A DNA stretch of 64,000 nucleotides from Dendrocalamus latiflorus (taxonomy: Eukaryota; Streptophyta; Magnoliopsida; Poales; Poaceae). This document shows positions 1 through 10,797 of the stretch, in pieces. The stretch lies in assembly GCA_017311315.1 (NCBI GenBank), contig CM029654.1, forward strand, positions 806,001-870,000, written 5' to 3'. The position numbers were made by a program, and so were the translations under genes. Under the pieces are notes generated by a model that saw only the letters and a list, made by a program, of their open reading frames with translations, was not told the origin of the DNA and made no database searches. How positions within the stretch are numbered: the stretch's first letter is position 1; each line of letters opens with the position of its first letter.

Positions 1-617
1 ACCATTCATTCAATGGGAATTCTATTGATTCAGCAGGATAACAGGGTTCGGCAAAGATAAAAAAAAGATCAAAATTAACCATTGTACAGATCTAACACAA
101 AGATCAACAAGAAATGAACAACAATTTCAATGATCAGTGCAAGTAAGATAACAAGTTAACTGAAAGCTCAAGACTCATCTACCATCACATTCATATATAA
201 CTTCAGTATTATGTCATTTCATCATAGAGCAATCAGCCCATAGAAACTTCTTTGCAATTTTCCAACTAGTGAGACTCAAAGATATATGAAGTAGATCACA
301 AAATTGCAAAGAACCAACAACCAGTATACTCATAACAGTGGTGATACTCGAAATTACTGTGAAGAAACTGAAAGAGGCAAGGCACGCACGCAGCGCTGTC
401 CTAAAAAACCAAGCACCGCATTGTGCCGAGCAAGGAGATGAAGGCAATCAGAGATACAATGCCACACTTCCACCTGGCTAGAACCGAGGTAGAAGCCGAG
501 GGTCAGGTGAATGCCGCACAAGACCAACAAGAGCTCTGGTCGAGAACGCTCATGAACACCAAGAACAAGTCACAAATCTCTCTTAAATACTCAGCACAAG
601 TTTGAGCCAAATCAACC
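1..617. other. No gene recognised
   Basis: No homology-bearing reading frame is visible. The short ORFs here (77 and 60 aa) have no recognisable motif. This segment was continuous with the DNA after position 1546 before the hAT-type element inserted. Confidence 0.4.
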
Positions 618-625
618 TCTAGAAG

Positions 626-1538
626 CAGTAGCGGACCCAGAGAATTTGACGAGCCTGGGCGAAGAACAGAGTCTAAATAACAAGCGCAGCTGGTTCTGGG
701 GATTGATATGTGCTACCAACAGATGAAAATTTTACCAAACGGTAGACTTACAAAATTCATAGCTTGAAATCTATTCATCCGATTAACATGAATAAAAATT
801 CTACAGGAAGCTATTGAAATCCTCTAAAACCTTCTAGTAGATGAAATCCCTTATAATAACCATACATTACTCGAAAAAATAATATAACAGTACAGCAGGT
901 TAAACCAATCTACTACTAAATCTCCCAACAAACACGGGCTATCTCCCTCTCTAATCTCGGTCTTAACCTCTAACTAAAATAAACCACAGAAGGAAAAACT
1001 AGATCATCATCCAAATTAAGATTGTTTCCTCATGATTTCTTCCTCTCTTACTCCTGATCTCTGCCCCTACCACTGCTCTTCTATTCCTCCTTAGCTCTTC
1101 CTCCTGTTGGTCAGCGCAATGCAATTCTCACGCCAACAGTCGATGCTCTAATCTTCCTCTGAATTTTCCTCCTTCGTTTTGGAACATTTCCACCCTGAAA
1201 GGCTTTTCCGTGGCTGGCAATGCGCTTAGTGGGACAATACCTCCAAATGTGTTCAATAATCTTCCTCTTCTCCAAATATTGTATATGGAAGCTAACCAAT
1301 TTTATGGTCGTATCCCAGCTTCATTAGGTAATGCTTCTGACCTATTGGAATCCAGCTCCATACTAATTAACTTCTTTAGAGGCAAGGTTCCCCCGGAGGT
1401 GGGAAAATTAAAAGATCTCGAAGATCTAAATCTGAATTTGGCCTCTGAATTAAGAGAGATGGGGCAAGTGGTCCTCTGAATTTGGCGATGGGAGCCCGGG
1501 CAGGGGCCCAGGGTCGCCGGGCCCTGGGTCCGCCAGTG
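626..1538. mobile_element. hAT-type non-autonomous element carrying an LRR gene fragment
   Basis: A 913-bp element flanked by a perfect 8-bp target-site duplication TCTAGAAG (618-625 and 1539-1546). The left end reads CAGTAGCGGACCCAG and the right end, reverse-complemented, reads CACTGGCGGACCCAG (13 of 15 identical). An 8-bp duplication with termini starting CA is typical of the hAT superfamily. No transposase is visible, so it would need one in trans. It contains a leucine-rich-repeat coding fragment, which makes it a gene-capturing (Pack-type) element. The same kind of end recurs at 3125, 16425 and 16917. Confidence 0.82.
1117..1479 (+). pseudogene. Leucine-rich-repeat receptor fragment captured in the hAT element
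   Basis: The plus-strand frame reads through about 110 codons of plant LRR sequence. Visible signatures are FPPSFWNIS, AGNALSGTIPPNVFNNLP, LQILYMEANQFYGRIPASLG and GKVPPEVGKLKDLEDLNL. The LxxLxLxxNxxxGxIP repeat is that of extracellular LRRs in receptor-like kinases (XA21/FLS2-type). There is no signal peptide, transmembrane segment or kinase, and the frame stops just after the last repeat. One repeat is disrupted (LLESSSILINFFRG in place of a regular LxLSxN core). It is a captured fragment, not a working receptor. It lies entirely within the hAT termini. Confidence 0.75.
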
Positions 1539-1546
1539 TCTAGAAG

Positions 1547-2070
1547 TAAACCCCGCACCTTTCCTCCAGATCCAACGAAAAGGCAAAGGAAACCGCATGG
1601 GGAAGACCTTAGAACGACGATTTTAGCTCCTCAGCCGACAGCGACAGGAAGGAACACAGCCGGCGACTCTCAAGACTCAAGATCGAAGAATTACTGAGGG
1701 AGACTTGAGATCAAAGGAAGGAGAGAACTTACTGCTGCTTCTAGTCACCAAAGGAGAAGGGAGACGCCATATATAAGGGAGCAGGGCGGAGACTGGCGAG
1801 CTGCAGCCACGGCTGGCGCTGAAGCGCCCGCGCCGGTGATGCCTCCATCGCCGCCACCGCCGCCACCGCTTGACTCGGTCGCCCCCGTGCGAAGTGGTCG
1901 AAGCCGTCCCACGCCGCACGCGAGAAGCCGAGTGCACGCGCTCGGGAGGAGACGCAGTCTCCTCCCCATTATCTCTTTGTCCGGTCCACTGACAAGTGGG
2001 TCCCTCCCCCCTTCTTTTTTCCTTTTCAAATTGTAAAATTACCAAAATGCCCTCTGGAGTTCAACATAAT
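1547..2070. other. GC-rich stretch with TATA-like sequence; no gene recognised
   Basis: It contains TATATAAG at about 1770 followed by GC-rich, proline-coding low-complexity sequence (GCC-rich at 1845-1875). This could be a promoter/5' UTR remnant on either strand. No protein family could be recognised in the overlapping ORFs, and no splice-consistent gene model was found. Confidence 0.3.
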
Positions 2071-2074
2071 TTTC

Positions 2075-2220
2075 ATCTGATCGACCTACCGAAGGCTTGT
2101 GGAGTGAATACGAAAGGGGTAAGTATGTGTTTGGTATTATGTATGTTTGACTCCGACTTCGAGGAAAAAATACGGAATATCATATGGGATGAGTGATATC
2201 AGTCCATATATATCCGTATG
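2075..2220. repeat. Dispersed repeat, copy 1 of 3 (most diverged)
   Basis: It shares an ordered set of words with copies at 2420 and 3223: a TCTGA-CGACC start, then GTGGA-GAATACG, then a run of GA-rich sequence with AAAAAATACGGAAT, ending in TCCATAT. It probably belongs to a local transposon family, but no termini could be fixed. Confidence 0.45.
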
Positions 2221-2419
2221 TCAAGTGATACGAGGAAAGCTGTTATGACTTTATTTAGGAACAAGATAATAGATAGGAAGATTACCGTATCTAAACAGGT
2301 GGAGAATGCTGAGTACTCTTCTTTTGGCATCTTGACGATTAGTCTTTTCGTGTTCAATCTAATTGCACCCCTACTATCCAATGTTATGTGTACTAGGGGT
2401 ACAAAAGAAACAGATAATT

Positions 2420-2577
2420 TCTATCTGACCGACCGTCCGAAGTTTTGTGGAACGAATATGGAATAGAGAAATGAGTATCCGGTACTATCTGTGTCTAACT
2501 CTGACTCTAAGAAAAAATATAAAATAAAATACAGGATAAATAATATCCATCTGTATTTGATCTGATTGCACCTAACC
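2420..2577. repeat. Dispersed repeat, copy 2 of 3
   Basis: It aligns by eye with 3223-3377: CCGTCCGAA, GAACGAATA-GGAA, GAGAAAT-GGTATC, GACTCT-AGAAAAAATA, then GATAAA-GATATC and a CTGATTGCACC/CTGATTACACC end. Confidence 0.55.
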
Positions 2578-2599
2578 AAGAAGCGTTAATCTTGTTGCT

Positions 2600-3116
2600 T
2601 TGATCCAGTTGTTGTCACGCAACTCTATGGGCCGCATCTGGAAAAACTTTATGGGCCGACCCAACCAGTTGCCTGTTCGCTGGTTCGTTCGTCTCACCAC
2701 CCGACCACCGAAGAGGGCAAGAATGCCGGAGAGGAGAAACCGCACCGGCGAGCCGCGTCCGGAGAGCCTCGCCCCGGATGGAAGGCCGAGATCAAGGCCT
2801 CAGAGTTTTGCCCGAGGCGAGGTATGCCTCTAACTAACCCTAATCCTCTTTTTTTTATGTTTGCGATGCCTTACGAGTTACCAGCCATCTCGTACGACTG
2901 AATACTGAATCACCAGTAAATGAATCAGTGCATAGCTTTGCATCTTGTGCAGAATCGATGTTAGGCATTATCGATAGACAGGGGCACGCATGAATTTGAA
3001 TTTCTAAGATGCCCAATTGGAAAGTTTGCATTTATTTCTCATTCATCGAACATACTTTGTTGGTGTCAGAACTTAAGATAACGCCTACCATACTGTCCAC
3101 ACTATAAAATTTGCGC
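2600..3116 (+). other. GC-rich possible first exon; no gene recognised
   Basis: An open frame from an ATG near 2723 (MPERRNRTGEPRPESLA) runs to a consensus-like donor (GCGAG followed by GTATGC, about 2820). It is then followed by AT-rich sequence. No homology was recognised and no downstream exon was found, so a gene here is only a possibility. Confidence 0.2.
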
Positions 3117-3170
3117 ATTGTAACCAGTGGCGTAGGCAGCCTAAAACAGCGGGGTGAATTAACCCATAGG

Positions 3171-3447
3171 CAAGGGCAGATGCACATCACAAATATGGGG
3201 GCACAGGTCCTTACGCAATTTTAATTTCTAACTGTCCGAACGCTTATAGAACGAATACGGAACGGAGAAATAGGTATCTGGCATTATCCGTGTCCAATTT
3301 CGACTCTGAGAAAAAATACAGAATACGATACAAGATAAACGATATCTGTCCATATCCACTCTGATTACACCTGTAGATGGATGCGTTGATAAGCACATAT
3401 ATGGAGCATGAAGACCCCGCGTCATTTCTATTCTAGATCCACCACTG
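3171..3447. mobile_element. hAT-type MITE nested inside the 3125 element
   Basis: A perfect 8-bp target-site duplication CCCATAGG flanks it (3163-3170 and 3448-3455). The ends are CAAGGGCAGAT on the left and, reverse-complemented, CAGTGGTGGAT on the right, so the terminal repeat is weak. It contains the third copy of the 2-kb-region repeat. Confidence 0.7.
3223..3377. repeat. Dispersed repeat, copy 3 of 3
   Basis: It is the best match to the copy at 2420-2577 and lies inside the nested hAT-type MITE, so this copy entered with that element or inserted into it. Confidence 0.5.
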
Positions 3448-3572
3448 CCCATAGGCTTTTGCAAAAATGCCCGATTACTATTGATATTTGTAGATAAATT
3501 CATAAAAGTCTAAAGATTTTAGAAGGGTTGAACCCACAGGGTTTAGATCTTGACTACACCACTGATTGTACC

Positions 3573-4320
3573 TAGACTTAGTCACATATAAAACTCCCCC
3601 CAATTCGTGGTTGTTAACCAACCAAGTAGTCTTGAAACAGGAAAAATGATTACATCATTGAACAAAACTTTTACCTATTTCCTTTTAAAGTTTTTTTTTA
3701 AAAAAAGCTGTATTGTTTCAATAAGAAAAATAATGCAATACCATGGCCAGCTGTGCAATCATGTAGAGACTCGGCCAGCTAATATGTTCTGCTAATTACA
3801 GGTTTTAAGCGTTGCAGCTTGGATCTGGCATGTTTTATGAATGTAGAGAAAGGTCCACCAAACGAGGATCATGTACTAATTATGAGCTTAAACAGGTGTG
3901 AGGTAACATGCTCACATGAATATACAAACAAATAGGCAGTTATTGACAAGCACAAAACTTATACGGCTGATTCTAAAAAGTTTACCACTAGACTCTTAAC
4001 TATTTATGCCGTGAAAAAATTGCATTACAAATCATAGTGGCAGTAAAATAAAAAAGAGGAAGAAACTACTATGGCTGGCTTTTGCACCGTATATTTGTCA
4101 TAAAGCAAAGGCAGCAATAACGGCATCGCATCGTCGCATCATGAATGAAATCAGGAGCATGCAAGGATAGAATTCACAGAATGAATTAGATCAAAACTTT
4201 TGTTTCTTTTTCTGTATGGATTTTTCTGTACATTTGTACATATACAATGGGGAAGATCAGCAAATCCTTTAAAAGGCGGATGCCAATCGCACGGTGTCAA
4301 GAGTGACAGATCTTGTGGAA
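3573..4320. other. Intergenic, no feature seen
   Basis: AT-rich sequence downstream (3') of the first DUF241 gene. No coding signature or element termini were recognised. Confidence 0.4.
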
Positions 4321-4323
4321 TAT

Positions 4324-5031
4324 CTATGGGCTTAGAATGTTTAGGAGGGTAACCCTGCTCTGGACCAATCTCCGGAACAGAAGCCCTGCTCCAGCCTCAA
4401 GATCTCCAACGCCGCACTCTAGCACCTGCAACTGCTCCTCCTTGCAAACAGCTGAGTTGTTCTTCTGGAATGCCTTGGAGATGAGAGACCATTTTGGCAT
4501 TGCAATTTGCTTGGACAAGAGGTGCAATGTTGACTCGAACAGAGAGGTAGTGATCTCTCTAGCCTCGCTCAACAGCCTGACCACCCTGCAATCCTCCTTG
4601 TCAGAAGTAACCTTCTTCGCAGTCTTCTTGAAATGTTTCTTTGCCTTCTTCACCAAGCGGGTGTAAGACTGGATCTTGACTTGAACAGATGCATCATCTC
4701 CTTTTCTGAGAGCCACTTGCAGATCCTGGATGATGGCCTTCAACTCGGCAAAGTCCTCATGCATGGTGTTGCAGAGGTCCAATAGCTCAAGGGAGCATTC
4801 CATTTCTCCATCCAACGTTTTCCTTTGCTGGGAGGAGCAAACTTGGTTGCTAGGCAGGCACATGATCTCCTCAATAGTGCCATAGATGTCTCCAAGCCTC
4901 CTTAGACCATCAGAGATCGTCTCGATGTTCACGGAGGGTGAAGAGATGCATGCCTCTAGGCTGTGCAGCTCCTCTTCAACTTTGGAGTGAGGCCTAGAAG
5001 GCAAGCTAATTGATCTTAGGTGACAAGCCAT
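4324..5031 (-). CDS. DUF241 family protein (copy A)
   Basis: A single-exon plant gene of about 235 aa. It begins MACHLRSISLPSRPHS, the typical MA.H-RS-SLPS-P start of DUF241 (Pfam PF03087) proteins. It ends LLFRRLVQSRVTLLNILSP, the typical C-terminus of the family. A longer frame reaches an ATG at 5091, but the start at 5029-5031 matches the family and its paralogue at 11511. The centre is helical and basic (RLVKKAKKHFKKTAKK), consistent with the mostly alpha-helical family. The biochemical function is unknown. A TATA box lies about 95 bp upstream of the ATG. It is the outermost of five minus-strand copies between 4 and 19 kb. Confidence 0.88.
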   Translation of the reverse strand: MACHLRSISLPSRPHSKVEEELHSLEACISSPSVNIETISDGLRRLGDIYGTIEEIMCLPSNQVCSSQQRKTLDGEMECSLELLDLCNTMHEDFAELKAIIQDLQVALRKGDDASVQVKIQSYTRLVKKAKKHFKKTAKKVTSDKEDCRVVRLLSEAREITTSLFESTLHLLSKQIAMPKWSLISKAFQKNNSAVCKEEQLQVLECGVGDLEAGAGLLFRRLVQSRVTLLNILSP

Positions 5032-5127
5032 ATCTGTTGCTGAAACTCTTTTCTCTGTGTTGAGGTTGAGGAGATAAGAAGGAGAGAGCAAATTTTGGTT
5101 TGATGTGTCTAGCCTTCTGCTGAGGCC

Positions 5128-5135
5128 TATTTATA
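5128..5135 (-). promoter_or_regulatory. TATA box of DUF241 copy A
   Basis: The minus strand reads TATAAATA within CTGTATAAATAGGCC, upstream of the DUF241 start codon at 5031. Spacing allows a 5' UTR of roughly 60-70 nt. Confidence 0.6.
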
Positions 5136-5139
5136 CAGA

Positions 5140-5735
5140 GGAAGTATATGAGACAGCATCATTTGGATGGTAGACTAAGACAAGTAGAATCCTGCCAGTT
5201 CATTTCCCAGATGCTGTCTATCAAGGTTCGAGATCTGGCAGCAGCATATGCAATCTGTTTCATCACACATGTCATGTGTAGTTCAATTTGTTTAGTGTGC
5301 ACTAGCTATCCTCCCAATGAACTATCACATTATCATGTTCCAACTATTGGCAGCAAGAACCAGCAGGTTAGTTCACTCTACTGGTGGATCTTGACATAAT
5401 TGTATGCTCAAGAGACTTTTTTAATGGGGTTCTAACGGAGTATTATTGGAGGCGTGGGCGGTATCTAGTTGGTACTATTTTTTATGTTAGTAGGTGTACT
5501 ATTCTGCACACTTCATGCTACTCTTACACTTAACCTCGTGCGTTGGAGCTGGCTTGTTTCAGCTATGGATGGCAAGATCCACTGCACTAGATTCCTTTGC
5601 TTGTTGCTGAGTGAAGAACCATATGAGAAGGTCAATGATACTATTATGATAAATTATTATAATATTTATGGAGTGGTCAATTGATTTTGCAAAGATTGTA
5701 CTTGAGTTAGACTATTTCTTGGAAGTGTCAAGAAA
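5140..5735. other. Upstream region of DUF241 copy A; nothing else seen
   Basis: AT-rich intergenic DNA. A similar sentence of sequence (AATTGGCAGCAAGAACC and a following ATTATTGG-GGC) recurs upstream of other copies near 8370 and 10165-10275, suggesting promoter regions duplicated together with the DUF241 genes. Confidence 0.4.
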
Positions 5736-5739
5736 ATCA

Positions 5740-7030
5740 AAAGTACCATAGGTATTAGTGCGGTAGTTCTGCTTTGCGGAAGTACAGCATGTGTATAAGT
5801 GCGGTAGTATCACTTGGCGGAAGTATCTGGTTGAGTTACGGTACGTTTTTTCTAGAGAGGTCCTGGTGAGATTTTCAACATGCGAAACACCGCTTTGGGG
5901 AGCAGTAGTACCACAGAGTGGAAGTACCGACATGGTAAGTGCGGTACTTCCGATCTTTCCAGAAAACAGGGTTTGGGGGAATTGAGTCATAGATCAAGTT
6001 GGGTTGACTTAGGCCAATAGATTAAGGTTGCATGATGTATTTATTGACTAATGTAGACCAAGTTGTGAAGAGCTTATGTATAGAAAAGATTTCTTTGTCT
6101 TTAAATGTGCAAGGTCACTTGGAGTCAACCGTAATCAACAGCGATGATCGGGGCTAAACTCATGGAGGAGTTGAGGCCCAGAACGATCGAGAATGCTGGG
6201 TGAAATGATGAGCTCAAGTATGGCACGAGAAAGACAGAAAATATTGAAGGCAAGTTCGAACGGCGGGATAGCGCCATGTAGCTTGCACGGGCTAAGTAAG
6301 CCGTGGTTCGGTAGAATGAGATGGGAGAGACTTGACGACACGTGGTAGGCTAGTGGTACATCAACATGTAGCAAGCATGACGATTGCTTGCAGTGATTGA
6401 TGATGACCAAGTCAAGAAAGGATATTTGGGTAGTTTGATCAAAATATCAAAAACAATTTTGGATCAAAATTGTGGCACATGGGTGATGCGTTGGAGAGTG
6501 GTTTAGGTCAAGGTAGATGTGGTTGGATCAAGGCTAAAGATTTAGTAGATGTACACATACACTTTGAAAAGCGTGCATAAGTGAACTTGTGAAAGTAAAA
6601 TCCGGGTGTGTGGGGTTAACGGGTTTCTTTCATTGTAATAGTGGATATGATCTATTAAGGGGTGTAGTACTGTAGTGCAAACAACGGTACTTCCGAAAAT
6701 TCTCTCGATTCGTGTGTTTGAACTTGTGCTGAAACTTCTGTTCATCAAGGAAATGGTAGTACCGTAGTGCAAACAACGGTACTTTCAAAAATTGGTAGTA
6801 CCACAGAGAAAACAGCGGTACTTCCGAAAATCGGTAGTACCGCATTGCAATCAACGGTACTTCCGATTTTGTTGTTTCCCTTCCAAAATTTCAACAACTT
6901 CTTTTGTTTGTTTGTTGGCGGTTTCGCACTCCAATCTTTATAACTTTGTAGTTATTGGAGAGAAGAAATGTTGAATAGGAAAATCAAGAGGCACTATTCA
7001 CCCTCTCCTCTGTTGCCATCTTCGGTCTTT
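5740..7030. mobile_element. LTR-retrotransposon remnant with hairpin-like repeats
   Basis: Two zones (5750-5965 and 6660-6870) are full of the words GGTAGTACC and GGTACTTCC, a pattern I associate with internal/LTR regions of grass LTR elements. The segment ends with GGCACTATTCACCCTCTCC at about 6990, resembling the 3' part of such LTRs. A diverged relative of this end (CACCATTCATCCTTCTCTGG) occurs near 9825. No pol domain is present. Confidence 0.4.
6663..6870. repeat. Tandem repeat of ~39 bp with complementary arms
   Basis: Four units begin with GGTAGTACC (or TAGTACTG) and end with CGGTACTTCCGAAAAT, at roughly 6665, 6754, 6793 and 6832. The last three are nearly contiguous. Unit starts and ends are partly complementary, so single strands could fold. 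Confidence 0.6.
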
Positions 7031-7379
7031 CACTGAGGCAACACATAGCATCTGAATAACATGGCCATTTCATAGGAAAGCATTGCAAAGCTCAACTTAA
7101 ACAAAGTGTGTGTTATATAACAGTCAATAATGATAAGCATATTCTGGGAAATTTTTTTGTTGGGCAATTTATCCAAATGATCTGCTCGAAACTTCGGTGA
7201 TCGTATCACAGCATACATACACTGTGTAATCGGCAACTGGAAATGGACCATGTTTTCGTTTCTCAGTTGAGTAATTTTCTGTACAATTCCTGTCATTTAC
7301 AGATTGGAAAATTGTTTTGATGATCAACAAATCCTCTACAAGGCGGATGCCAATCACAGGGAATCAGAGTTGGTATATG

Positions 7380-7886
7380 ATCTATCTACAAGTTTAGAGC
7401 ATTCAGAAGAGAAACTCTGCTCTGAATCAATCTCCTGAAAAATGCCATTGCGCCTTCTTCACCAAGCGGTGTAGCAGTAGGACTGAATCTTAGTTTCAAA
7501 AGCTGCTTCATGTCCTCTCTTGAGTACTAAATTCAGCTCTGAAACAGTCATAATCAACTCACTGAAGCTTTCTCGCATGACATTGCAGAGGTCAAGCAAG
7601 AGAATGCTCGAGCTCTTCCTCCACTACCTTCCTCTGCTGATGCTAGGAAAGGCTAACAAGGTTTTCTGGGTAAGCTGATGATCTCACCAATGCAGTTGTA
7701 CGCATCTCCAAGCCTCGTCAGACCATCACACATTGTCTCGATTGTCGCAGAACTTCAGAAGGCGAAGAGAAAATCGTGTGTAGGCTATGCAGCTGTTCTT
7801 CTACTCCGATTTCATTGGTGAGAGAGCTTGAAGGCAAAACTGGCATACCGCAGATGGCAAGGCATGTTTGGAATGGAAGGTCCTGT
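7380..7886 (-). pseudogene. DUF241 family pseudogene (copy B), internally deleted
   Basis: On the minus strand, fragments match the neighbouring DUF241 genes in order: a start region at about 7880-7860, TTCTCTTCGCCTTCTGAAG, ATGTGTGATGGTCTGA and the GACCTCTGCAATG region. The 3' end near 7420 (CAGAGTTTCTCTTCTGAATG) is almost identical to copy C. About 250 bp of the centre is missing around 7445, where the C-terminal end is joined to the basic helix region (CTTGGTGAAGAAGGCGC). Several frameshifts break the frame, so no full-length product is possible. Confidence 0.75.
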
Positions 7887-7889
7887 GCA

Positions 7890-10790
7890 ATCCTTCTCCT
7901 GTATGGAGACACAGACACTGCTGCATTGGCGCCAATCTCCCTGTGTCTTCTCTCCTACTTATAACAAGCAATCATCTCTTCAACTGACAAGAAGAATCTC
8001 GTGGATCGTGACATACTGTTGTGCAGCTGCATGGCCACCCATCTCCAAGACAAAGCAGATGCCATCTTGTTTTTCTTTAGTGTTATACTAGTCGCATCTT
8101 CTGAGCTTATGAGCCTATCATGTCTCAAGTATTGGCGGCAAAAGTCATCTGCACGAGGGTGTGACTAATTTGCTGTATAAAATCTTCTGCATTGCGAATC
8201 TGCGACGACCTAGCTCCATTCGTGCAGCGCCGCTGGCTTGTTTAAGCTGTCTGAAACATTTGGTATCTCTATCTAATTTGATAATGTGATGCAAATTGAG
8301 ATCTCGAGAGAAGCCATGTGCTGTGCAATTTTTTTAGCGCATCTATTTGAGCTTATCCTTGTGTCATGTTCCAATTATCGGAGGCAAGAACCTGCAAGAG
8401 TGTGTAATGTATATAATGGTGCGTCTTGTGATAATTACTCCAGTTAGGTTTTTTTAGATGAACAAATAGTCAGATTGGAACAGGGAAAGCAGCGATCGTC
8501 GTGTACGGATTTTGAGTCTGGTTGCATTCGTGGGCCACGCCAAGTGGGCCTTGATCTGAACGGATGGGCCGAACATTAAGATTCTAGGCCCAGTAAGGGA
8601 GCGTAGGGCTCGACAGCTCGGCCCGAAACATGAGAGAGAAACGGAAGGGTGGAGTTGGGGGGAAAGAAAAGCGGCGGCGCTCCGTCGGGGTCGCCGCCGG
8701 CGTCCAGCCCGATCTCGATCTCCGTAATTTCCTCACGAGGTATCTCTCTACTTTTTAATCTTAACCTCATCTACGTTACATTCTTACCAGTCATCTCGAG
8801 TGCTGATTTATATGTTCACGCCTTCAGGGCAACGCTTTCACTTTAGTAAGAACAAGAATGGAATTGTAGGTACTAGGGTACATGATTTTGGCTTTATTTG
8901 GGCCTCCTGATCAAGACAATGCTGTATACCATAACATGCTCAAATGATCTGGATGTTGAAGATATTAGATTTTCAATACACAATTTTTTTAAAGAAAGAG
9001 TCGTTACTGTTTATTCATATGAGAAGAAGTAAAGGCTCAAGAAAGGATCGAGTACACAAAAAAAACACAACTCCAAAAGTCTAACAAGACAAAAGTCTAT
9101 GTCAAACACACCCAACGCCGACAAATATGTCAAACGTGACTGATAAGCACTACTACTTAACCTAACACATATTATCGTCACCACCAATCGCGCCCACGAC
9201 CCGCCTAGCTATGCATCGGCCAGCCCCAATCCAACAAAGAGCAACAAGGACTGGCTCTGCAGCTGCAACCACGTTTCCTCCATCCAACTCTGGCGGCTGC
9301 TCCTGGCGTACTCCGACGCTCACCTTCTTCTATCTTGGTCCGCCAAGGCTACATTGAACCCCCAACCTCATGGGGCACCGTCGCAATCTAGAGCCGCCAA
9401 GCACTAGCACACCGCCTACCATGTTGGTTTTCGATCACTTTCTGGTCGTTGATCACTCGAGACGTGACCATGTTGGATTTCGACCACGTTGGTTTTTGAC
9501 TACGTCGGTTTTCTATCGCTTTCTAGTCATCGACCACTGGAGTCGAATTCCGACCATGTTGATTTCTGACTGGTAATCGAAATCTGACCACGTTGATTTC
9601 CGACTGATAGTCAAATTCCCACCATGGTGTTTTTCCGATTAGGTTGCGATCAGATTTGTAGGACTTCTGACCAGGTAGTCGAAATTAGACTACGTTGTTT
9701 TTCTGATTGTTTTTGCTCAGCTCTGAGAATATCTGGTTTTCTAGTGGGATTGTTATCCTAATCTTCGTAGCTTTGTAGCTATTGGAGTAAATAATAAGTG
9801 AATACTTCAAGAAAAACTTTAAGACACCATTCATCCTTCTCTGGTGTCTATCCAATCCTACAATTTCATCTCCCGTATGCTGTCTGTTAGAGTTTCATGC
9901 CAATGCTGCAGAATTTCCATGAAACGAAACTGAATTTCAAAAATCTGAAATTGAGTTCAATTTGCATGTTGGTTTTACTTCCTTGCTTCCTAACCCTAAC
10001 CTGCACAAATCTTGGCACACTCTGGTTTGGGCAGTTGCGAGGGTTTCATAATACTCTCAGAAATGGGGGTGTTACATGCCACATTATCAAGGTTTTACAC
10101 GTGATGTATGTTTCTTGTAGGCCACCAGACACCTCCAAAATGAGCTTAACACTGCCATGTTCCAATTATTGGTAGCAAGAATCTGCATTGGTTCCTAGCA
10201 TCGTGATGGATCTTGAAGTAGGTGCAAGAAAGGTTCTTTAACGGGTTGTTAATTGAGTATTATTGGTGGCATTAATTGATTCTTGTTAGTCATTGACATT
10301 AGTAGGTGTTTTCCTCAGTAGTGACAGCGCTAATCACAAGGTCACAGCCTGTGGCTTGGAGTTGGCATGTTTCAACTGCGTAGAGCAAGATCCATTCCGC
10401 AAGGATCTTGCAGTTGAGGCACATGTGACTAACATGACCTAAAAAAAACCATCTCCGTGAGGCCCATAACCGATCATCTTGTGGAGACATCATTTCTTTA
10501 GCATCAATAATGTAGAAACAACGCAAAGTTTACTTGGACTGGGGTGCTCCAAATTTCAGGTTTCTGTTCTGTTGCCCGTAAATGATGATATTCACCAAGC
10601 ACTAACTTTTTTCAGCTATGAGAAGCCAAGTCAATTAGTCAGTATATTCGCAACATGGAATTGGCAAAAACTTTGTTTTTCGATTTCAGTGAACTTTCTA
10701 TACATATCCACAAGTATACATATTGCAAAATTGTTGTGATGATTGACTAATCCTTTAAAAGGTGGATGTCAATCACAGGGAATGAGAGCT
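7890..10790. other. Intergenic with transposon debris; no gene recognised
   Basis: It contains a GC-rich open stretch near 8640-8740 ending at a possible splice donor (ACGAGGTATCT), with no recognisable protein. A degenerate tandem stretch at 9425-9700 repeats words such as CGACCACGTTGATTTC and TGACTGG. A retroelement-like tail lies at 9770-9850. DUF241-promoter-like sequence appears near 10160-10280. None gives a supportable gene. Confidence 0.35.
9425..9700. repeat. Degenerate tandem repeat (GACCA-GTTG-TTT words)
   Basis: The motif GACCA(C/T)GTTG(G/A)TTT-TGACT recurs every 30-45 bp at least six times. It resembles non-coding internal tandem repeats of LTR elements. Short and diverged. Confidence 0.45.
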
Positions 10791-10797
10791 CAGGTAT

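Larger units (their letters stand above)
3125..3564. mobile_element. hAT-type MITE (outer element of a nested pair)
   Basis: The left end is CAGTGGCGTAGGCAG. The right end reverse-complements to CAGTGGTGTAGTCAAG. The 8-bp flanks are ATTGTAAC (3117-3124) and ATTGTACC (3565-3572), 7 of 8 identical. It is interrupted by a second hAT-type element. Confidence 0.7.

Noticed and set aside
1768..1778. TATA box driving a gene at 1.7-2.0 kb
   Set aside because: TATATAAG is present, but neither strand offers a supported coding sequence downstream.
6663..6870. Possible microRNA precursor or CRISPR-like array
   Set aside because: Multiple near-identical units in tandem within retroelement debris; no single asymmetric hairpin stands out.
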